Positions 1 to 12,700 of a DNA stretch of 64,000 nt are shown piece by piece. The position numbers and the translations under genes were made by a program. Position 1 is the first letter of the stretch. Every line of letters starts with the position of its first letter. The stretch is from Pontederia crassipes (lineage: Eukaryota > Streptophyta > Magnoliopsida > Commelinales > Pontederiaceae). The DNA is taken from the NCBI GenBank assembly GCA_030549335.1, contig CM060194.1, forward strand, positions 64,756,547-64,820,546, in the 5' to 3' direction. The notes below the pieces were generated by a model. It was not told the DNA's origin. It searched no databases and saw only the letters and a list, made by a program, of their open reading frames with translations.

Positions 1-2697
1 TTAGATAGCGATATTGGATTTCTGATAATGTATACATGTTTTTCAATGATTGGAACAAGGTGGTTCCAAACGATGTGACATAAATTCCACCCAGTTGGTT
101 CCTTTTTTTATTTTACAATCTTTTTTCTTTTATAGTTTTTTTATACGAACGAGTGCACATATCGAAAAGCAGATAGCGTCGGTGTCCTTCCTTCCTCGCG
201 GTGTTCCGACGATCCTTTGTGCGATGGAACCTAATAGTTGACGACGGCGAATGCGAACGGACAACGACGCTTGGACGAAGACGGCGGCCGACGAATGCGA
301 ACGACGATCGGCGAACGACAAACTGCGAACTGCGAACGATATTTCACGCGAACGGCGGCGAAGAGAGGAATAAAGAAATAAATCCACGTTTTACCAAGTT
401 GATGTACTTAAGTGGGTTTAATACGTGCTGACACATGTGATCAAGCCACGTCGGACAGCTAATTACGTGGAGGAGAGATGATTTAGTCACGCGGATGTCA
501 CGTCGATTGAAAATCGGGAGACCATCTATTTCGGGTAAAGAGGATATTGCGTGAAACAAGTCAAAAGTTGGAGGACATCGATGTTACAAAGTGAAGTTGG
601 AGGACATCGCTGAGTAAAGTCAAAAATTGGAGGGCATTGGGTGTAATTTATCCGGCAATGCAGCACAATTAATATTAACAATAATCACTTAACACCTAGG
701 AATGGGTTGTATGAACTTTATGAAAGAATAAAAATTGAAATGTATCTCCTTAAAGAAGGGCCCTCCCTAATTTTGGATTAAAAATCCTTACATTTTGTTT
801 GCTTCTTCACCGAGCATAAGAAAATTCACACATGGGAAAAAAATGAACCAATGAAGTTAAAGATTACCTAAAAAAAAAAAGAGAATAAACAATGTAAAGT
901 GGCATAAGAAGAATTAATATAAAACTGGCTACCTAGGACACGTGACTCCTACACCAGTTTTGCAAATGCGAAAATCTACGTGAGTGATAAAATAAATAAG
1001 TGGAAGGGTAAATGGCAATGGAGCATAGTTGGCATTAAAGAGTGACTTTTTAGATTACAATTAGTTATTAGCACAATAAGAATAACAATGCTTCTTCATG
1101 AAAAATGGCATTACAATAATTCTACTAGTTCTTTTAATATTTTTTATGGAAAAATGCTACTAATTATAGTAAGTAATATCATTAATTACATCTTGAGAGT
1201 TTGCATGCTCTAACGTCTATGTAAACCTCAATATATGAAATGAATCATTAAATTACATAGTGATATTGGATTTCTAAATTAGATAGCGATATTGGATTTC
1301 TGATAATGTATACATGTTTTTCAATGATTGGAACAAGGTGGTTCCAAACGATGTGACATAAATTCCACCCAGTTGGTTCCTTTTTTTATTTTACAATCTT
1401 TTTTCTTTTATAGTTTTTTTATACGAACGAGTGCACATATCGAAAAGCAGATAGCGTCGGTGTCCTTCCTTCCTCGCGGTGTTCCGACGATCCTTTGTGC
1501 GATGGAACCTAATAGTTGACGACGGCGAATGCGAACGGACAACGACGCTTGGACGAAGACGGCGGCCGACGAATGCGAACGACGATCGGCGAACGACAAA
1601 CTGCGAACTGCGAACGATATTTCACGCGAACGGCGGCGAAGAGAGGAATAAAGAAATAAATCCACGTTTTACCAAGTTGATGTACTTAAGTGGGTTTAAT
1701 ACGTGCTGACACATGTGATCAAGCCACGTCGGACAGCTAATTACGTGGAGGAGAGATGATTTAGTCACGCGGATGTCACGTCGATTGAAAATCGGGAGAC
1801 CATCTATTTCGGGTAAAGAGGATATTGCGTGAAACAAGTCAAAAGTTGGAGGACATCGATGTTACAAAGTGAAGTTGGAGGACATCGCTGAGTAAAGTCA
1901 AAAATTGGAGGGCATTGGGTGTAATTTATCCGGCAATGCAGCACAATTAATATTAACAATAATCACTTAACACCTAGGAATGGGTTGTATGAACTTTATG
2001 AAAGAATAAAAATTGAAATGTATCTCCTTAAAGAAGGGCCCTCCCTAATTTTGGATTAAAAATCCTTACATTTTGTTTGCTTCTTCACCGAGCATAAGAA
2101 AATTCACACATGGGAAAAAAATGAACCAATGAAGTTAAAGATTACCTAAAAAAAAAAAGAGAATAAACAATGTAAAGTGGCATAAGAAGAATTAATATAA
2201 AACTGGCTACCTAGGACACGTGACTCCTACACCAGTTTTGCAAATGCGAAAATCTACGTGAGTGATAAAATAAATAAGTGGAAGGGTAAATGGCAATGGA
2301 GCATAGTTGGCATTAAAGAGTGACTTTTTAGATTACAATTAGTTATTAGCACAATAAGAATAACAATGCTTCTTCATGAAAAATGGCATTACAATAATTC
2401 TACTAGTTCTTTTAATATTTTTTATGGAAAAATGCTACTAATTATAGTAAGTAATATCATTAATTACATCTTGAGAGTTTGCATGCTCTAACGTCTATGT
2501 AAACCTCAATATATGAAATGAATCATTAAATTACATAGTGATATTGGATTTCTAAATTAGATAGCGATATTGGATTTCTGATAATGTATACATGTTTTTC
2601 AATGATTGGAACAAGGTGGTTCCAAACGATGTGACATAAATTCCACCCAGTTGGTTCCTTTTTTTATTTTACAATCTTTTTTCTTTTATAGTTTTTT
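1..2697. repeat. Tandem array of a 1,278-bp unit (2 full copies and a 141-bp third)
   Basis: Copy 1 is 1-1278, copy 2 is 1279-2556, and a third copy starts at 2557 and stops matching at 2697. Reading the two full copies side by side I found no difference. Each unit is AT-rich but has a GC-rich block (about 235-360 in copy 1) built from GCGAAC/GACGGCG-like words, and a run of three related pieces of about 30 bp with the word TTGGAGGACATCG (about 556-640). The unit junction carries two near-identical 19-bp words, ATAGTGATATTGGATTTCT and ATAGCGATATTGGATTTCT, which could have served as recombination sites. Open frames inside (63-85 codons) simply recur with the repeat and resemble no protein I know. 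The array begins at the window edge, so it may continue upstream. No transposon ends were recognised. Confidence 0.93.
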
Positions 2698-3195
2698 CTT
2701 TTTACATTTCTTATATAAAAGGAATTACTTATTATATATAAATTTTTTAATAAAGGATTAATATAATATTATTTATTATTTCATTTAAAATTTTAATATT
2801 GCATTAAATATAAATTATTATAAGTATTTTTTATATTTAAATAATATATTTTAAACTTTTCTAAATAAAAAAATTATACTTTTATTTTTTATTTTAAACA
2901 AAATATATTTCATATTTACAATACTTAATTTTATTCAAATACTTACTAAAATTAATTTATCATATTTATTTTTTTATATCACATTAATTATCTAATTTTC
3001 ATCGTTCCACCCCCCATCCAAATATATCATGAACTAATTTATCAATTTAATTATTAATTTAGAACTCAGAAAAATATTTCTTTTCAAAAGGTGTTGAGTT
3101 ATACACCGACCCTTCGATGTGTGCTGCGAGTTATCAGTACTATTTTTTTTAATCTATTCTTCTTCAAATTTGCAAAATTCGTTGCAACTTTTGTC
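2698..3195. other. AT-rich spacer
   Basis: This is very AT-rich sequence after the abrupt end of the third repeat copy, dominated by TTATATA/AATATT words. No open frame, RNA gene or element end was seen. Confidence 0.6.

Positions 3196-3271
<76 letters not shown>
3196..3271. repeat. (TAA)n microsatellite
   Basis: About 25 uninterrupted TAA/AAT units, ending at TTTAAG. A long perfect trinucleotide run like this is expected to vary in length between individuals. Confidence 0.97.
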
Positions 3272-3797
3272 TTAAGAACTTAATGTTTTCATGATATCGA
3301 TAATATATATGCCTATAAAGCAGAAAATTAAATGAGTTGACATTTATGATTGCATTTTGAAAAATGAAGAATTATACACGAAAAAGTTTAAATCAGATGG
3401 AATGAAAAATTTAATTCAAAAGAACAAAAACAAGATGGCTAAAATGTGGAATATTTATAAGTGTGTAACGTATATCCCTTTAACATTTTTTTATAAGAAT
3501 CCACCTCCTCACAAAAAAAAAAAAAAAAACAAAGAAAAACAAAAGCAAAAGTCGAGCATAAACAAAGAGGCCCCCGTCGAGTTGTTGTTCTTGGAAGCAG
3601 CCCATTTAACAGCCCATTAACATTTGGGTCCATGTTAACGTTGCAAACAGCAAACTTGTCATCCCCCAAGCCGCCTTAAACCCTTTTCCCGTCCTCCCGA
3701 CAAAGGGACCAAAACCTAAACCCTCCTCGTCCTCGGCTCGTCGCCCACCTGAAACGCCATTAACCTCTGTCCCCTCCTTCATTAACGCTCTCGTTTC
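3272..3797 (+). promoter_or_regulatory. RRP5 upstream region with two site II motifs
   Basis: This is the 526 bp before the RRP5 start codon. AGCCCA occurs at 3599-3604 and 3611-3616; on the other strand these read TGGGCT, the TGGGCY site II element bound by TCP-type factors in plant ribosome and growth genes. AAACCCT at 3718-3724 resembles the first part of a telo-box (AAACCCTAA) but is not complete. The last 80 bp are C/T-rich, typical of a plant 5' untranslated region. A poly(A) run at 3512-3528 is also present. The transcription start was not determined. Confidence 0.55.
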
Positions 3798-6700
3798 ATG
3801 GCGGCTCGTGGCGAGGACGGTGGCCGGAAGAAGCGCAAAGAGTTAAAGGGGAAGAAGCACGGACAGGGTAGCAAACCCAGGGACGTGTCAAAGTCCCACA
3901 AGGCGTTCAAGAAGTCGCGCAAGGAGTACAGCCCTCGCTCTTCCGTGGCCTCTGAGTTGCCCTCTTCTCTCATCGTCGAGGCCGACGATCCCGACTTCCC
4001 TCGAGGTGATGAATGCCGCACGTTCCTTTTAGGCCTCGTATTATTATTATTATTTTTTTGTGGCGCGGGCGGGGGGGTTTTGATTTTCTTGTCGTTGGTT
4101 CAGGTGGAGGGAGTGTACTGAGCCGGCAGGAGGAGGCAGAGGCGCGCGCCGAAGCCGAAGCGGAATTCGAGAGAGAGGAGAAGGAACCGAGGAAGGGGAA
4201 GGGGCGGAGGAACCAGAAGGGCGCCAAGAGGCAGCTGCCACGTAATGAGGATGACTTAGGTTCTCTGTTTGGCGAAGGGGTCAGTGGGAAGCTTCCTAGG
4301 TTTCCTAACCGGATTACATTAAAGGTAAAGCCTCTTAGCTAGATAACATGTTCACTGATTGGTTTGGGGTTCAGTATTGGCATCGTGGCGCTCTTGTTTG
4401 TCCATATTTGTATCTGCTACTGTTATGACACTGACGGATGGTTAATCTTCATTGAAAACTTACTTTCACTGAGTATGATTTGTCATGTAGAATAAGTAGA
4501 ACTTTTCTCCAGCAAATGCTTTTATTATGAAAACTTATAACCATGATAATTCACAACACAGCAAAATTTTGATGTAAGTTACTTCGCCTGAGAAGCTGTC
4601 ACATAAACCGAGTATCTTCATTCCTCTTGTAAAGAAAACTGTCACATAACTCTGTTGTTTTTTGTACATTCTCTCACATCTAATCTAGCCGGATGGCTAC
4701 ACTATCTCTGACCACCATTGAGATCATACATCAAGTTCAACCAACTACTGGTTAGAGAGTAGGTAGTCTTTGTAATTGGGTCTTTGTCAAACTATTTTAT
4801 GTATAATTAACATATCTTCTTGAGTACCATATCAACATTGTAAACCAATGATTGAAGTTGGTCATATGTATGCTAATCTATTGACTTTAGTATCTTGATA
4901 TTCATGTGCTTTTTTGGAGCTTCTTGTGATATGGTATCAAGAAACCCTTTCAAGAGTAATATGTGTAGGTTATTGCATAAGAATCATGGAAAATGGTATT
5001 TTTCAGAGGGAACAATATTATTTTCTGTTCAATGAGTGAATCTAATGCATTAAGAAAGCTGTAATAATTTAAATCGGAAACCAAGGAGTAAATGCATATA
5101 GTTGATAAATGGAAGGCTCGTGATGTATGCTGAACTTACTGGATCATTCTATTATATCACTCTGCTTCTATGTCCTTTTAGCCTATGCTTTAAGGTACTC
5201 TTTGTCCTAAATATGCTAAACAGTAACGATTGGCATTTTTTCTTAGTGTGAGGGAAAGAATGTCAATTTCTTTTAAAAAGAGAATGTCTTCCAAATTTTG
5301 TAATCATCCTGCTACATTAAGAAGAATGAGAATATACATGAGTGACAAAAAAACCTTCTTATACAGTAATCTCTTCCCATCTCAAAAAGAACGAAGCTGA
5401 GAATGTCTCACTTCATCATAGCATCTATCTTCATTGCCCCGCCAGCACAAAATAATGATGTGCCACATACCTCAATTATTCATCTGCAGTCTAGACATTG
5501 ATGGTATATGTAATATTTTCTGCTTTTATTTTATAAATAAATGATTTAAGCATTTATATTTCAACGATATAACATCTGGGTGACTACCCAAGCTTAGTAA
5601 CCATCCTTTATTTTGTCAAAGAACAACATGAAAGAACTGGTTTCAATGTGCCCAAGAAAATAATTTAATCATGTGAAATTGTGAAGTCATATTCATATAG
5701 CTTTTAGTGATTTATATATACACAGATGACAACCAAAATGGTTCGTCATCCTTTTTCTCCTAAAAAAATCATAGCTTTTCTGTCTTGATGATCTCAATCA
5801 TATCCTTTTATCAAGATGTTGAATGCAAACATTTGGCTGTTTTGTAGAATATCTCACCAAGAATGAAACTTTGGGGCATCATTGTTGAAGTAAATGACAA
5901 GGATCTGGTTGTCAGTCTTCCAGGGGGTTTGCGGGGTTTCATTCGCCTGGATGATGTGTCAGATATACCTATAGATAATATGCATGAGGTAATATGGTCG
6001 ATGCATTGTACTTTTGTTTATTATATTGTCCAAATGTAGAGATTAATTATCATACGGTCATATGATGGCAATTTCTTATTATGAGAAGTTTCTTTTTTAA
6101 TTACAGTCATGATTTCTTGTTGTCTTGTTCTAATACCATCCTTAAACAATATTTTCAGGGCTCTGAAAGTAAATTTCTATCAAACATCTTTCACACAGGT
6201 CAACTAGTTGCTTGTGTTGTGCTACGAGTGGATGACGACAAGAAAAGTGGAAAGACAAACAAAAGAATATGGCTGTCACTACGGCTTGGTTTGCTGTATA
6301 ATGGCCTTACATTGGATGCTGTTCAAGATGGAATGGTACTATGCAGTTTCATAAAGAATCTTCCTCTCAACACATTACGAATGAAATATATTTTTTGGAT
6401 GTAGGATTTAAACGTTGTTATCCTCTCTAGTAAAGAAACTTCCGTTATCATTTTTAAAGCTAGTATTAGATGTTATGTTCTTGATGCAAATTTTTGTGAC
6501 CTAATTATTGCGAACAACTTTAATTATGCACAATTGCTTTGGATCATTAACACCTATTATACCTTTTCTATAATACCTGTAGTTTCACTTTGAGAGCACT
6601 TGTATGGAAGAAACTTTTATCTTGAGAAGGAATAGGAAAAAGGACCCTAATCGTCACAGTGAAAGAGGAAGACGTAAAAGAATACCATGAATGATCAAAA

Positions 6701-9700
6701 GTAAATGTCATGGAAATAGATGCGTTTACATACAAATGTCATAAATTGTGTGGAAAGAGACACCTTTACTTACAATTGCTTTGGATCATTAACACTTTGG
6801 CTACATTTTACTTGTATGAAAGTAAACCTTTATCTTGAGGTGGATGAGGACAGTTATCTGAATTTGCAATGGTACATGGCCGAAGAAAAAAGTTTAGGAA
6901 AAAAATTCCTACTGTTCACAGTACAATAGAGGAAGATGTAAAAGGAAACTTTGGATTGTCAAGATAAATTATGTGGAAATACACCTTTATCTGCAAGTGT
7001 CATAAAATGAACTGATAAAGAGACCTCTTCCATAAAAAAATATCATCTTTATGCATTGTACAAACTGCTTATTATTTCTGCAGTAAAAAAGGGATTCCTT
7101 TCAGGAAAGATGATGCATTTCTTCTCTCTGCAAGGAAATAGACTTTCTGTGCATCAAAATATGATAATCTTGACACATTCATGCACTAGAATCAAGAGCT
7201 ATTTGATATTAGGATCTTTTACTTGAACGTGGCACCTAGGTTTGATGCCTACACCCTACCTCAACTTGCTAGTGATTGTTTTCTATAAAAAAATTTCCCG
7301 TTGTTTATTTACCATAGTGACATTGGTGTAGTTATTGTTATTATTTGCCTTCTTAATTTCAGATAACTCCAAGAAGCCATTTTATACATTACGTTGCATA
7401 CCCTTATGTCCAGCCAACATTATGCATATGTAATAACACATGAAGTCCACTTCTAATATATAATAGTTTTTTTGTTTTGAGGAGAAAAAGGATGACCACC
7501 AGAGTTGTGGTTGTCATCCATCTATATATATAACTGTAATATATAACAGTTCAGTTGATAGACTTGGCATTTACTGCATTCTAGATATCTACTTGGAATA
7601 TCTTTGACTATCTCATTTTGTTTTAGCTGTAAGTTTATATGAAAATTGTATCATGATGCTTGTTAGTAACCATCATTGCTTTTCCAGCTTCTGAATGCAC
7701 AAGTAAAGAGTGTTGAGGACCATGGTTATATCCTTTATTTTGGAGTTTCATCCTTCACAGGCTTCTTGCCAAAAGATGAAAGAGGTATTTGATTCATGTG
7801 CCTTAATTAATTTGTTTGTTAGATCAGTATATATAGACATTTTTGAAATGAGAGGACGACTAGCAAGATGGTAGTCATCCAAGGTTTTATTAATATTTTT
7901 TTTTGAAACGAGAAAGGACGACTAGCAAGATGGTAGTAGTCATCCAGAGTTTCATTAATGTTAAAGTGAGATTACAAGATTAAAACGAAAATAAAGGTAG
8001 ACATGACAATCGCAACACCAAAAGGGTAAAAATGCTACACCATAAGTGTTTCCTCCATTCTCGGTAAATAGCTTCCGCATGATGACAAATATTTTCAGCA
8101 TAAGCGCGACCCCCTTGAAAAAGTGTATCGTTCCTTTGCAACCATAATGCCCAGATATATGCCAATGGGAGGGCTCTTTGTCTTCTAGACCTGCAGACAA
8201 TATTAAGGTTCCTCCTGCTACCAATACAGAAAGACCGTCAGAAACCAGCCTCCGATGTTGTATCTAGCCAGCCAATGTTCGTCCTTCTCCAGACCTGTCC
8301 TGCCATGATGCAGCCGAAGAATAGGTCATCCGTATCTTCAGCGGCCACGCCACATAGGACGCACAGAGTATCTGCATTATTTAACCACCTGGCTCTGTAA
8401 GACTTTGTTAGGATTCGTTGGCGCCGCAGTAGCCAGGAAAAAAAATTTGATTTTAAGGGGGGCCTTGATCTTCCAGACAAGCCTGCAGGCCAAAAGCATC
8501 TCAGCATCATGGACAGCACCAGAGTCTCCTAATAAGGTATACACCTCTTTGACAGAGAAAGTGCCAGATTTCCAGCTCCAGCCATCAATTATGTCTTCAC
8601 GGGGAGAGATATGAGATAGCTCAGACATCATCAGAAGAAACTCATAGAATCTCTGGGAGTTACAGAAAGATTTAAAACAAGAAGGCCAGCAAACATTTTA
8701 CTTTAGGCGCAACAAAAAAGAGACACCACTACACTCTCCAAATAAGACCTTTGCATGGTGGCTGATGTTCTCTGCATAAGCACACCCTCTCGAAATACCG
8801 TTATTGAGCTGTAACCAGATAGCCCAGATGTACGCCAGCATAAAATGATGAAAATCCGTCGAGCTGGTGTCCTGGTTGGGGCCGTCCCCTGCATGGTCAT
8901 CATTACTGAGGATGGCCTTAAATTTGCACCCCAGGAGCCATGCATCTGAAGCAAAAACAGCCTTCACACTTCCCTGTTCATCCCATAGCATCTGTTGGTC
9001 CACTTTGTAGTTTGTGTGGCATAGATGAATGAGACCAGGAGCAAGAAGTTATCACATTTCCTACATAAGTATATATATTTTTGCATAAGAACATGAATCA
9101 ACGAATAGAGCGGAATGGCGTCGTATGATCCATGTAGCTGACCCCACCTAGTGGGATAAGGCTTTGTTGTTGTTGTTGTTAAATAATATATATATGTCAT
9201 ATAATATATGCTTCTCTGAGTTGATTTTGTTGTTTTCTTTTCATTTTGCATATGCAATTTTATTTTTCTTGTGAAGACATTTCTTTATTTCCATGATTTT
9301 TTGGAACTCTGTTATGATCTAATGCTGATATTTTCTGCAGATGGTAATCATATCAATAGTGGACAAATACTACAATGTGTTGTCAAAAATATAGACAAAG
9401 ATCGAGCTGTTGTACATGTTGGCTGTAATCCTGATTTAGTGGCCAAATGTGTGGTAAAATTTTGTTCTTTGTCTTTGCTTCATCTTTCATTATGATCATG
9501 GTTTAACCTTGATATATTTGAGTTCTTTTGTACGATATGTAGATGAGGGATGGAAAAGGGATCTCAATTGACCTTCTGATTCCTGGCATGATGGTCAATG
9601 CTCGTGTTCATGCTTCACTTGAAAGTGGACTTATGTTGTCATTTCTAACTTATTTTACTGGAACGGTAAGTTGCATGTTGCTTTACTATCTTTTGTTCAT

Positions 9701-12700
9701 CTGTATTGTTTTTAAAAGTTTGCTTTTAATCTATAGCTACACAGAACACATCATATTCCAGGAATATTGGTCGGCTAACTTGAATTTATTATCAGGTAGA
9801 TATATTTCATCTGCAGAGCCTTTTCCCTTCTGGGAACTGGAAAGATGATTACAATCAGAACAAAAAGGTATCTATAATTCCTGTTCACCTTTTTTGGTTT
9901 CATTTGTAGTGGAGCTAAGTTTGCCTCATCGAGCGTGTACAACCCTCATCAGTTCTTTTATATAATTAGCAACTAGAAATAAGCAAGTTGGATATGCTGG
10001 GACTTGTCTCGAAAGATTTAAAAGTTGATGAACCCTGAACGATGTGGATTCAATTTGGAGGGTGATTCTATGGCTATTTTCCTTCTTGCTTTTTTTTTCT
10101 TGATCTATATTACCATGTGGAATTTTATGATATGAAGTGCATCTTTTTTTTTTTTGGACGAAGATATGAAGTGATCTGCTCTAAAAAACTATATGAAGTG
10201 TATATTCATGATAATTATTAGATTAGTTCTCAAATGTTCGCATTCTGTTTAGTTTATTTTGTTCATTAATGTAGTGTTTCACTATATTGTTACGCAACCT
10301 TGACATAATTTTCTTTTCTACTGAAAGGAGTCATATCCAACTTCTGTGGATGCACTTTTTTTGTTTGGTTATTACTATCCTATTTTTGTTATTGGCTCAT
10401 TAGTTTTTGTATTTTGTTGTTTTTGGTGAAGGTAAATGCTCGGATATTGTTTGTAGATCCGTCAACTAGAGCAGTTGGACTGACCTTGAATCCTTTCCTT
10501 GTTAACAATAAAGCTCCACCTGCTGTAAGTGCATGCTAATTTACATTGGGATAAGTTTGACAGCCAAGTTAAACCCTTTATCCAGAGTTACTTATGCTTC
10601 AAGCTGTCTCAATTTCGGCTAGTTGTTTATTAAGTTTCTGGTTCATACAATCATATTTCGTTGTCTTTCAGCATTGTAATGAACCTTTTATCTTTGATTC
10701 CTTGTTTCTAGCATGCAAAAACTGGAGATATTTATGATGAATCACGGATTGTCAGAGTTGATAAAGGAATAGGTCTTCTTCTCGAGTTGCCTTCTTCTCC
10801 AGACCCTTCACCAGCTTATGTTAGCGTATGTTAATGCCTACTGACTATTTTCTTTATCAACCATGGTTTTATTTGACAATTGATTTATTGACTCATTTAT
10901 GGTGGCATATCCTTTTATGTGAATTATTTTGAGCAGATCTTTGATGCATCTGATGAGAAAGTTCTGAAGCTTGAGAAGAAGTTCAAGGAAGGAAATCTTG
11001 CTCGTATGCGTGTTATTGGAATGAGAAATTTAGAAGGCTTAGCAATTGGCACTCTTAAGGTATGTGATGTATTAAATTAATGAGTAATTGTTGAAGTCAA
11101 CAAAATTCTATTACTCAGCTCTTGAAACAGTTTCTGTTACCTTAATGTTGAGTTTGTAGTTTTGCTTGTGTTCTTAGGATTTTATTACTTGATGTATTTA
11201 TATTCAACTTCTTTAATCTTTAGAACCTTGTACTGGTTAACTCATGGTGATATAAGGCCCATGATGTTTAGGCAAGCTTCAAGTGGGCTTCTTATGCATG
11301 TCAAGCAGTTAACTTTTGAGTTGAAAGTCCAGCAGAAAAACTAACTTCAATGTGGTTTTATTTTCTGAAGGTTGACCAATGTAACTAGTTTATTAATACC
11401 ATTTCAGCTTCGAAAAAGTAATACCCCTTCAAAGAAAAGTCAGTGTACTATTAACTTATTTTATCACTTGAAAATAAAACTTATTTTTATCTTTCAACCT
11501 TTGTCTTGAGAAAAGAATATGATATTTGCCTGATATGTTTCATTTGCTTAAAGTTGACCCAACTTAGTCCGTATAGTAATCAGTTTTCAAGTACTACCTT
11601 TTCAAAGAGAAAGTTGGATGTATTAATAAATTATTTTCAACCCTGGAAATTAAACTTTTTTTCTTCTCTGACTTGAAAGAAGAATACTCAATGTTTGCCA
11701 GAAGATAAAAACTTATCAATCATAATGTATTTTGTGCTTGAACTCTCTCCTGGGAGAGTTTCTCATATATGACTATCTAAAATTCTCATGTGAAGATAAC
11801 TTCATTCTGTTCTCATGCACCCTCTAAAACATTCTGCTTCATTGCCATTGACATTTTGATAACTGAAATCCTTTAGTATTTCTAGAATGTCGATGTAATT
11901 TTTATTTTTTATTATTTTTTTGAGGAGAAAAAAGGATGGCCATCAAGGTTTATGGTTGTCATCCAGCTATACATGTCATTGTGAAAGGATCAACATTTAC
12001 ATGTGTAAGCTCTCCAGAAGAGAGCGGAAACAAAAAAATACATCATCTAACCAAAACCCCACTCCCGAAGAGGAAAAGAGACATGATGTACAATGTCATT
12101 TTTATGAAGTCATTCCTTTTAATATATGGTAATTTTGTAATAACACTTAAAACATTACTACAAGATGAAACATAAAGCAGCAATTTTTAATAGATTAATG
12201 CTACTTAGGGTATCGAGTATTCCTTGGTTTCTTTTGGTGCATAGCTTCTATACTTTTTGGTAAGAAGCATCTTCATCTCTTATTTTGTCTGGAATATGAA
12301 AGTTTCTTTGATTAAATGTGGAGGAGATGTTAAATACTTCTGTTCACTTTTGCTGTAGATGACCTTTTAACATTATGTACACATGAATGGCTGGCCTTTC
12401 CTAGCATCTTTTACCCTTGAGAAAAATCTTATATAAAAATGTGGTGATAAAACTCTCCAAGAAAAAAATATGGTAAAAATAATTTACCATGGCTAAACTT
12501 TTTATAAGTACATTGAGAGAAGGAGATCATCAAATAAAGCAAGGTTTATTATTTGGATTCAAACTATTTTTCTATTCCATCCTTGGTGTATCATTTATCG
12601 TCCTTGCTTCTTCCTAACTTTTGCATCATTCTTTTCCCTATGAAAACTTATTAACATCCATTGTTTCTTGGTCCAATGTAAACCTGGTAGGACAAATGAT

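Noticed and set aside
50..559. Short open frames of 63-85 codons, repeated at 1328-1837
   Set aside because: They recur only because the 1,278-bp unit is duplicated. They overlap on both strands, have no start context and match no known protein.
8405..8614. 69-codon plus-strand frame in RRP5 intron 5
   Set aside because: It is the antisense shadow of the LINE zf-RVT coding remnant.
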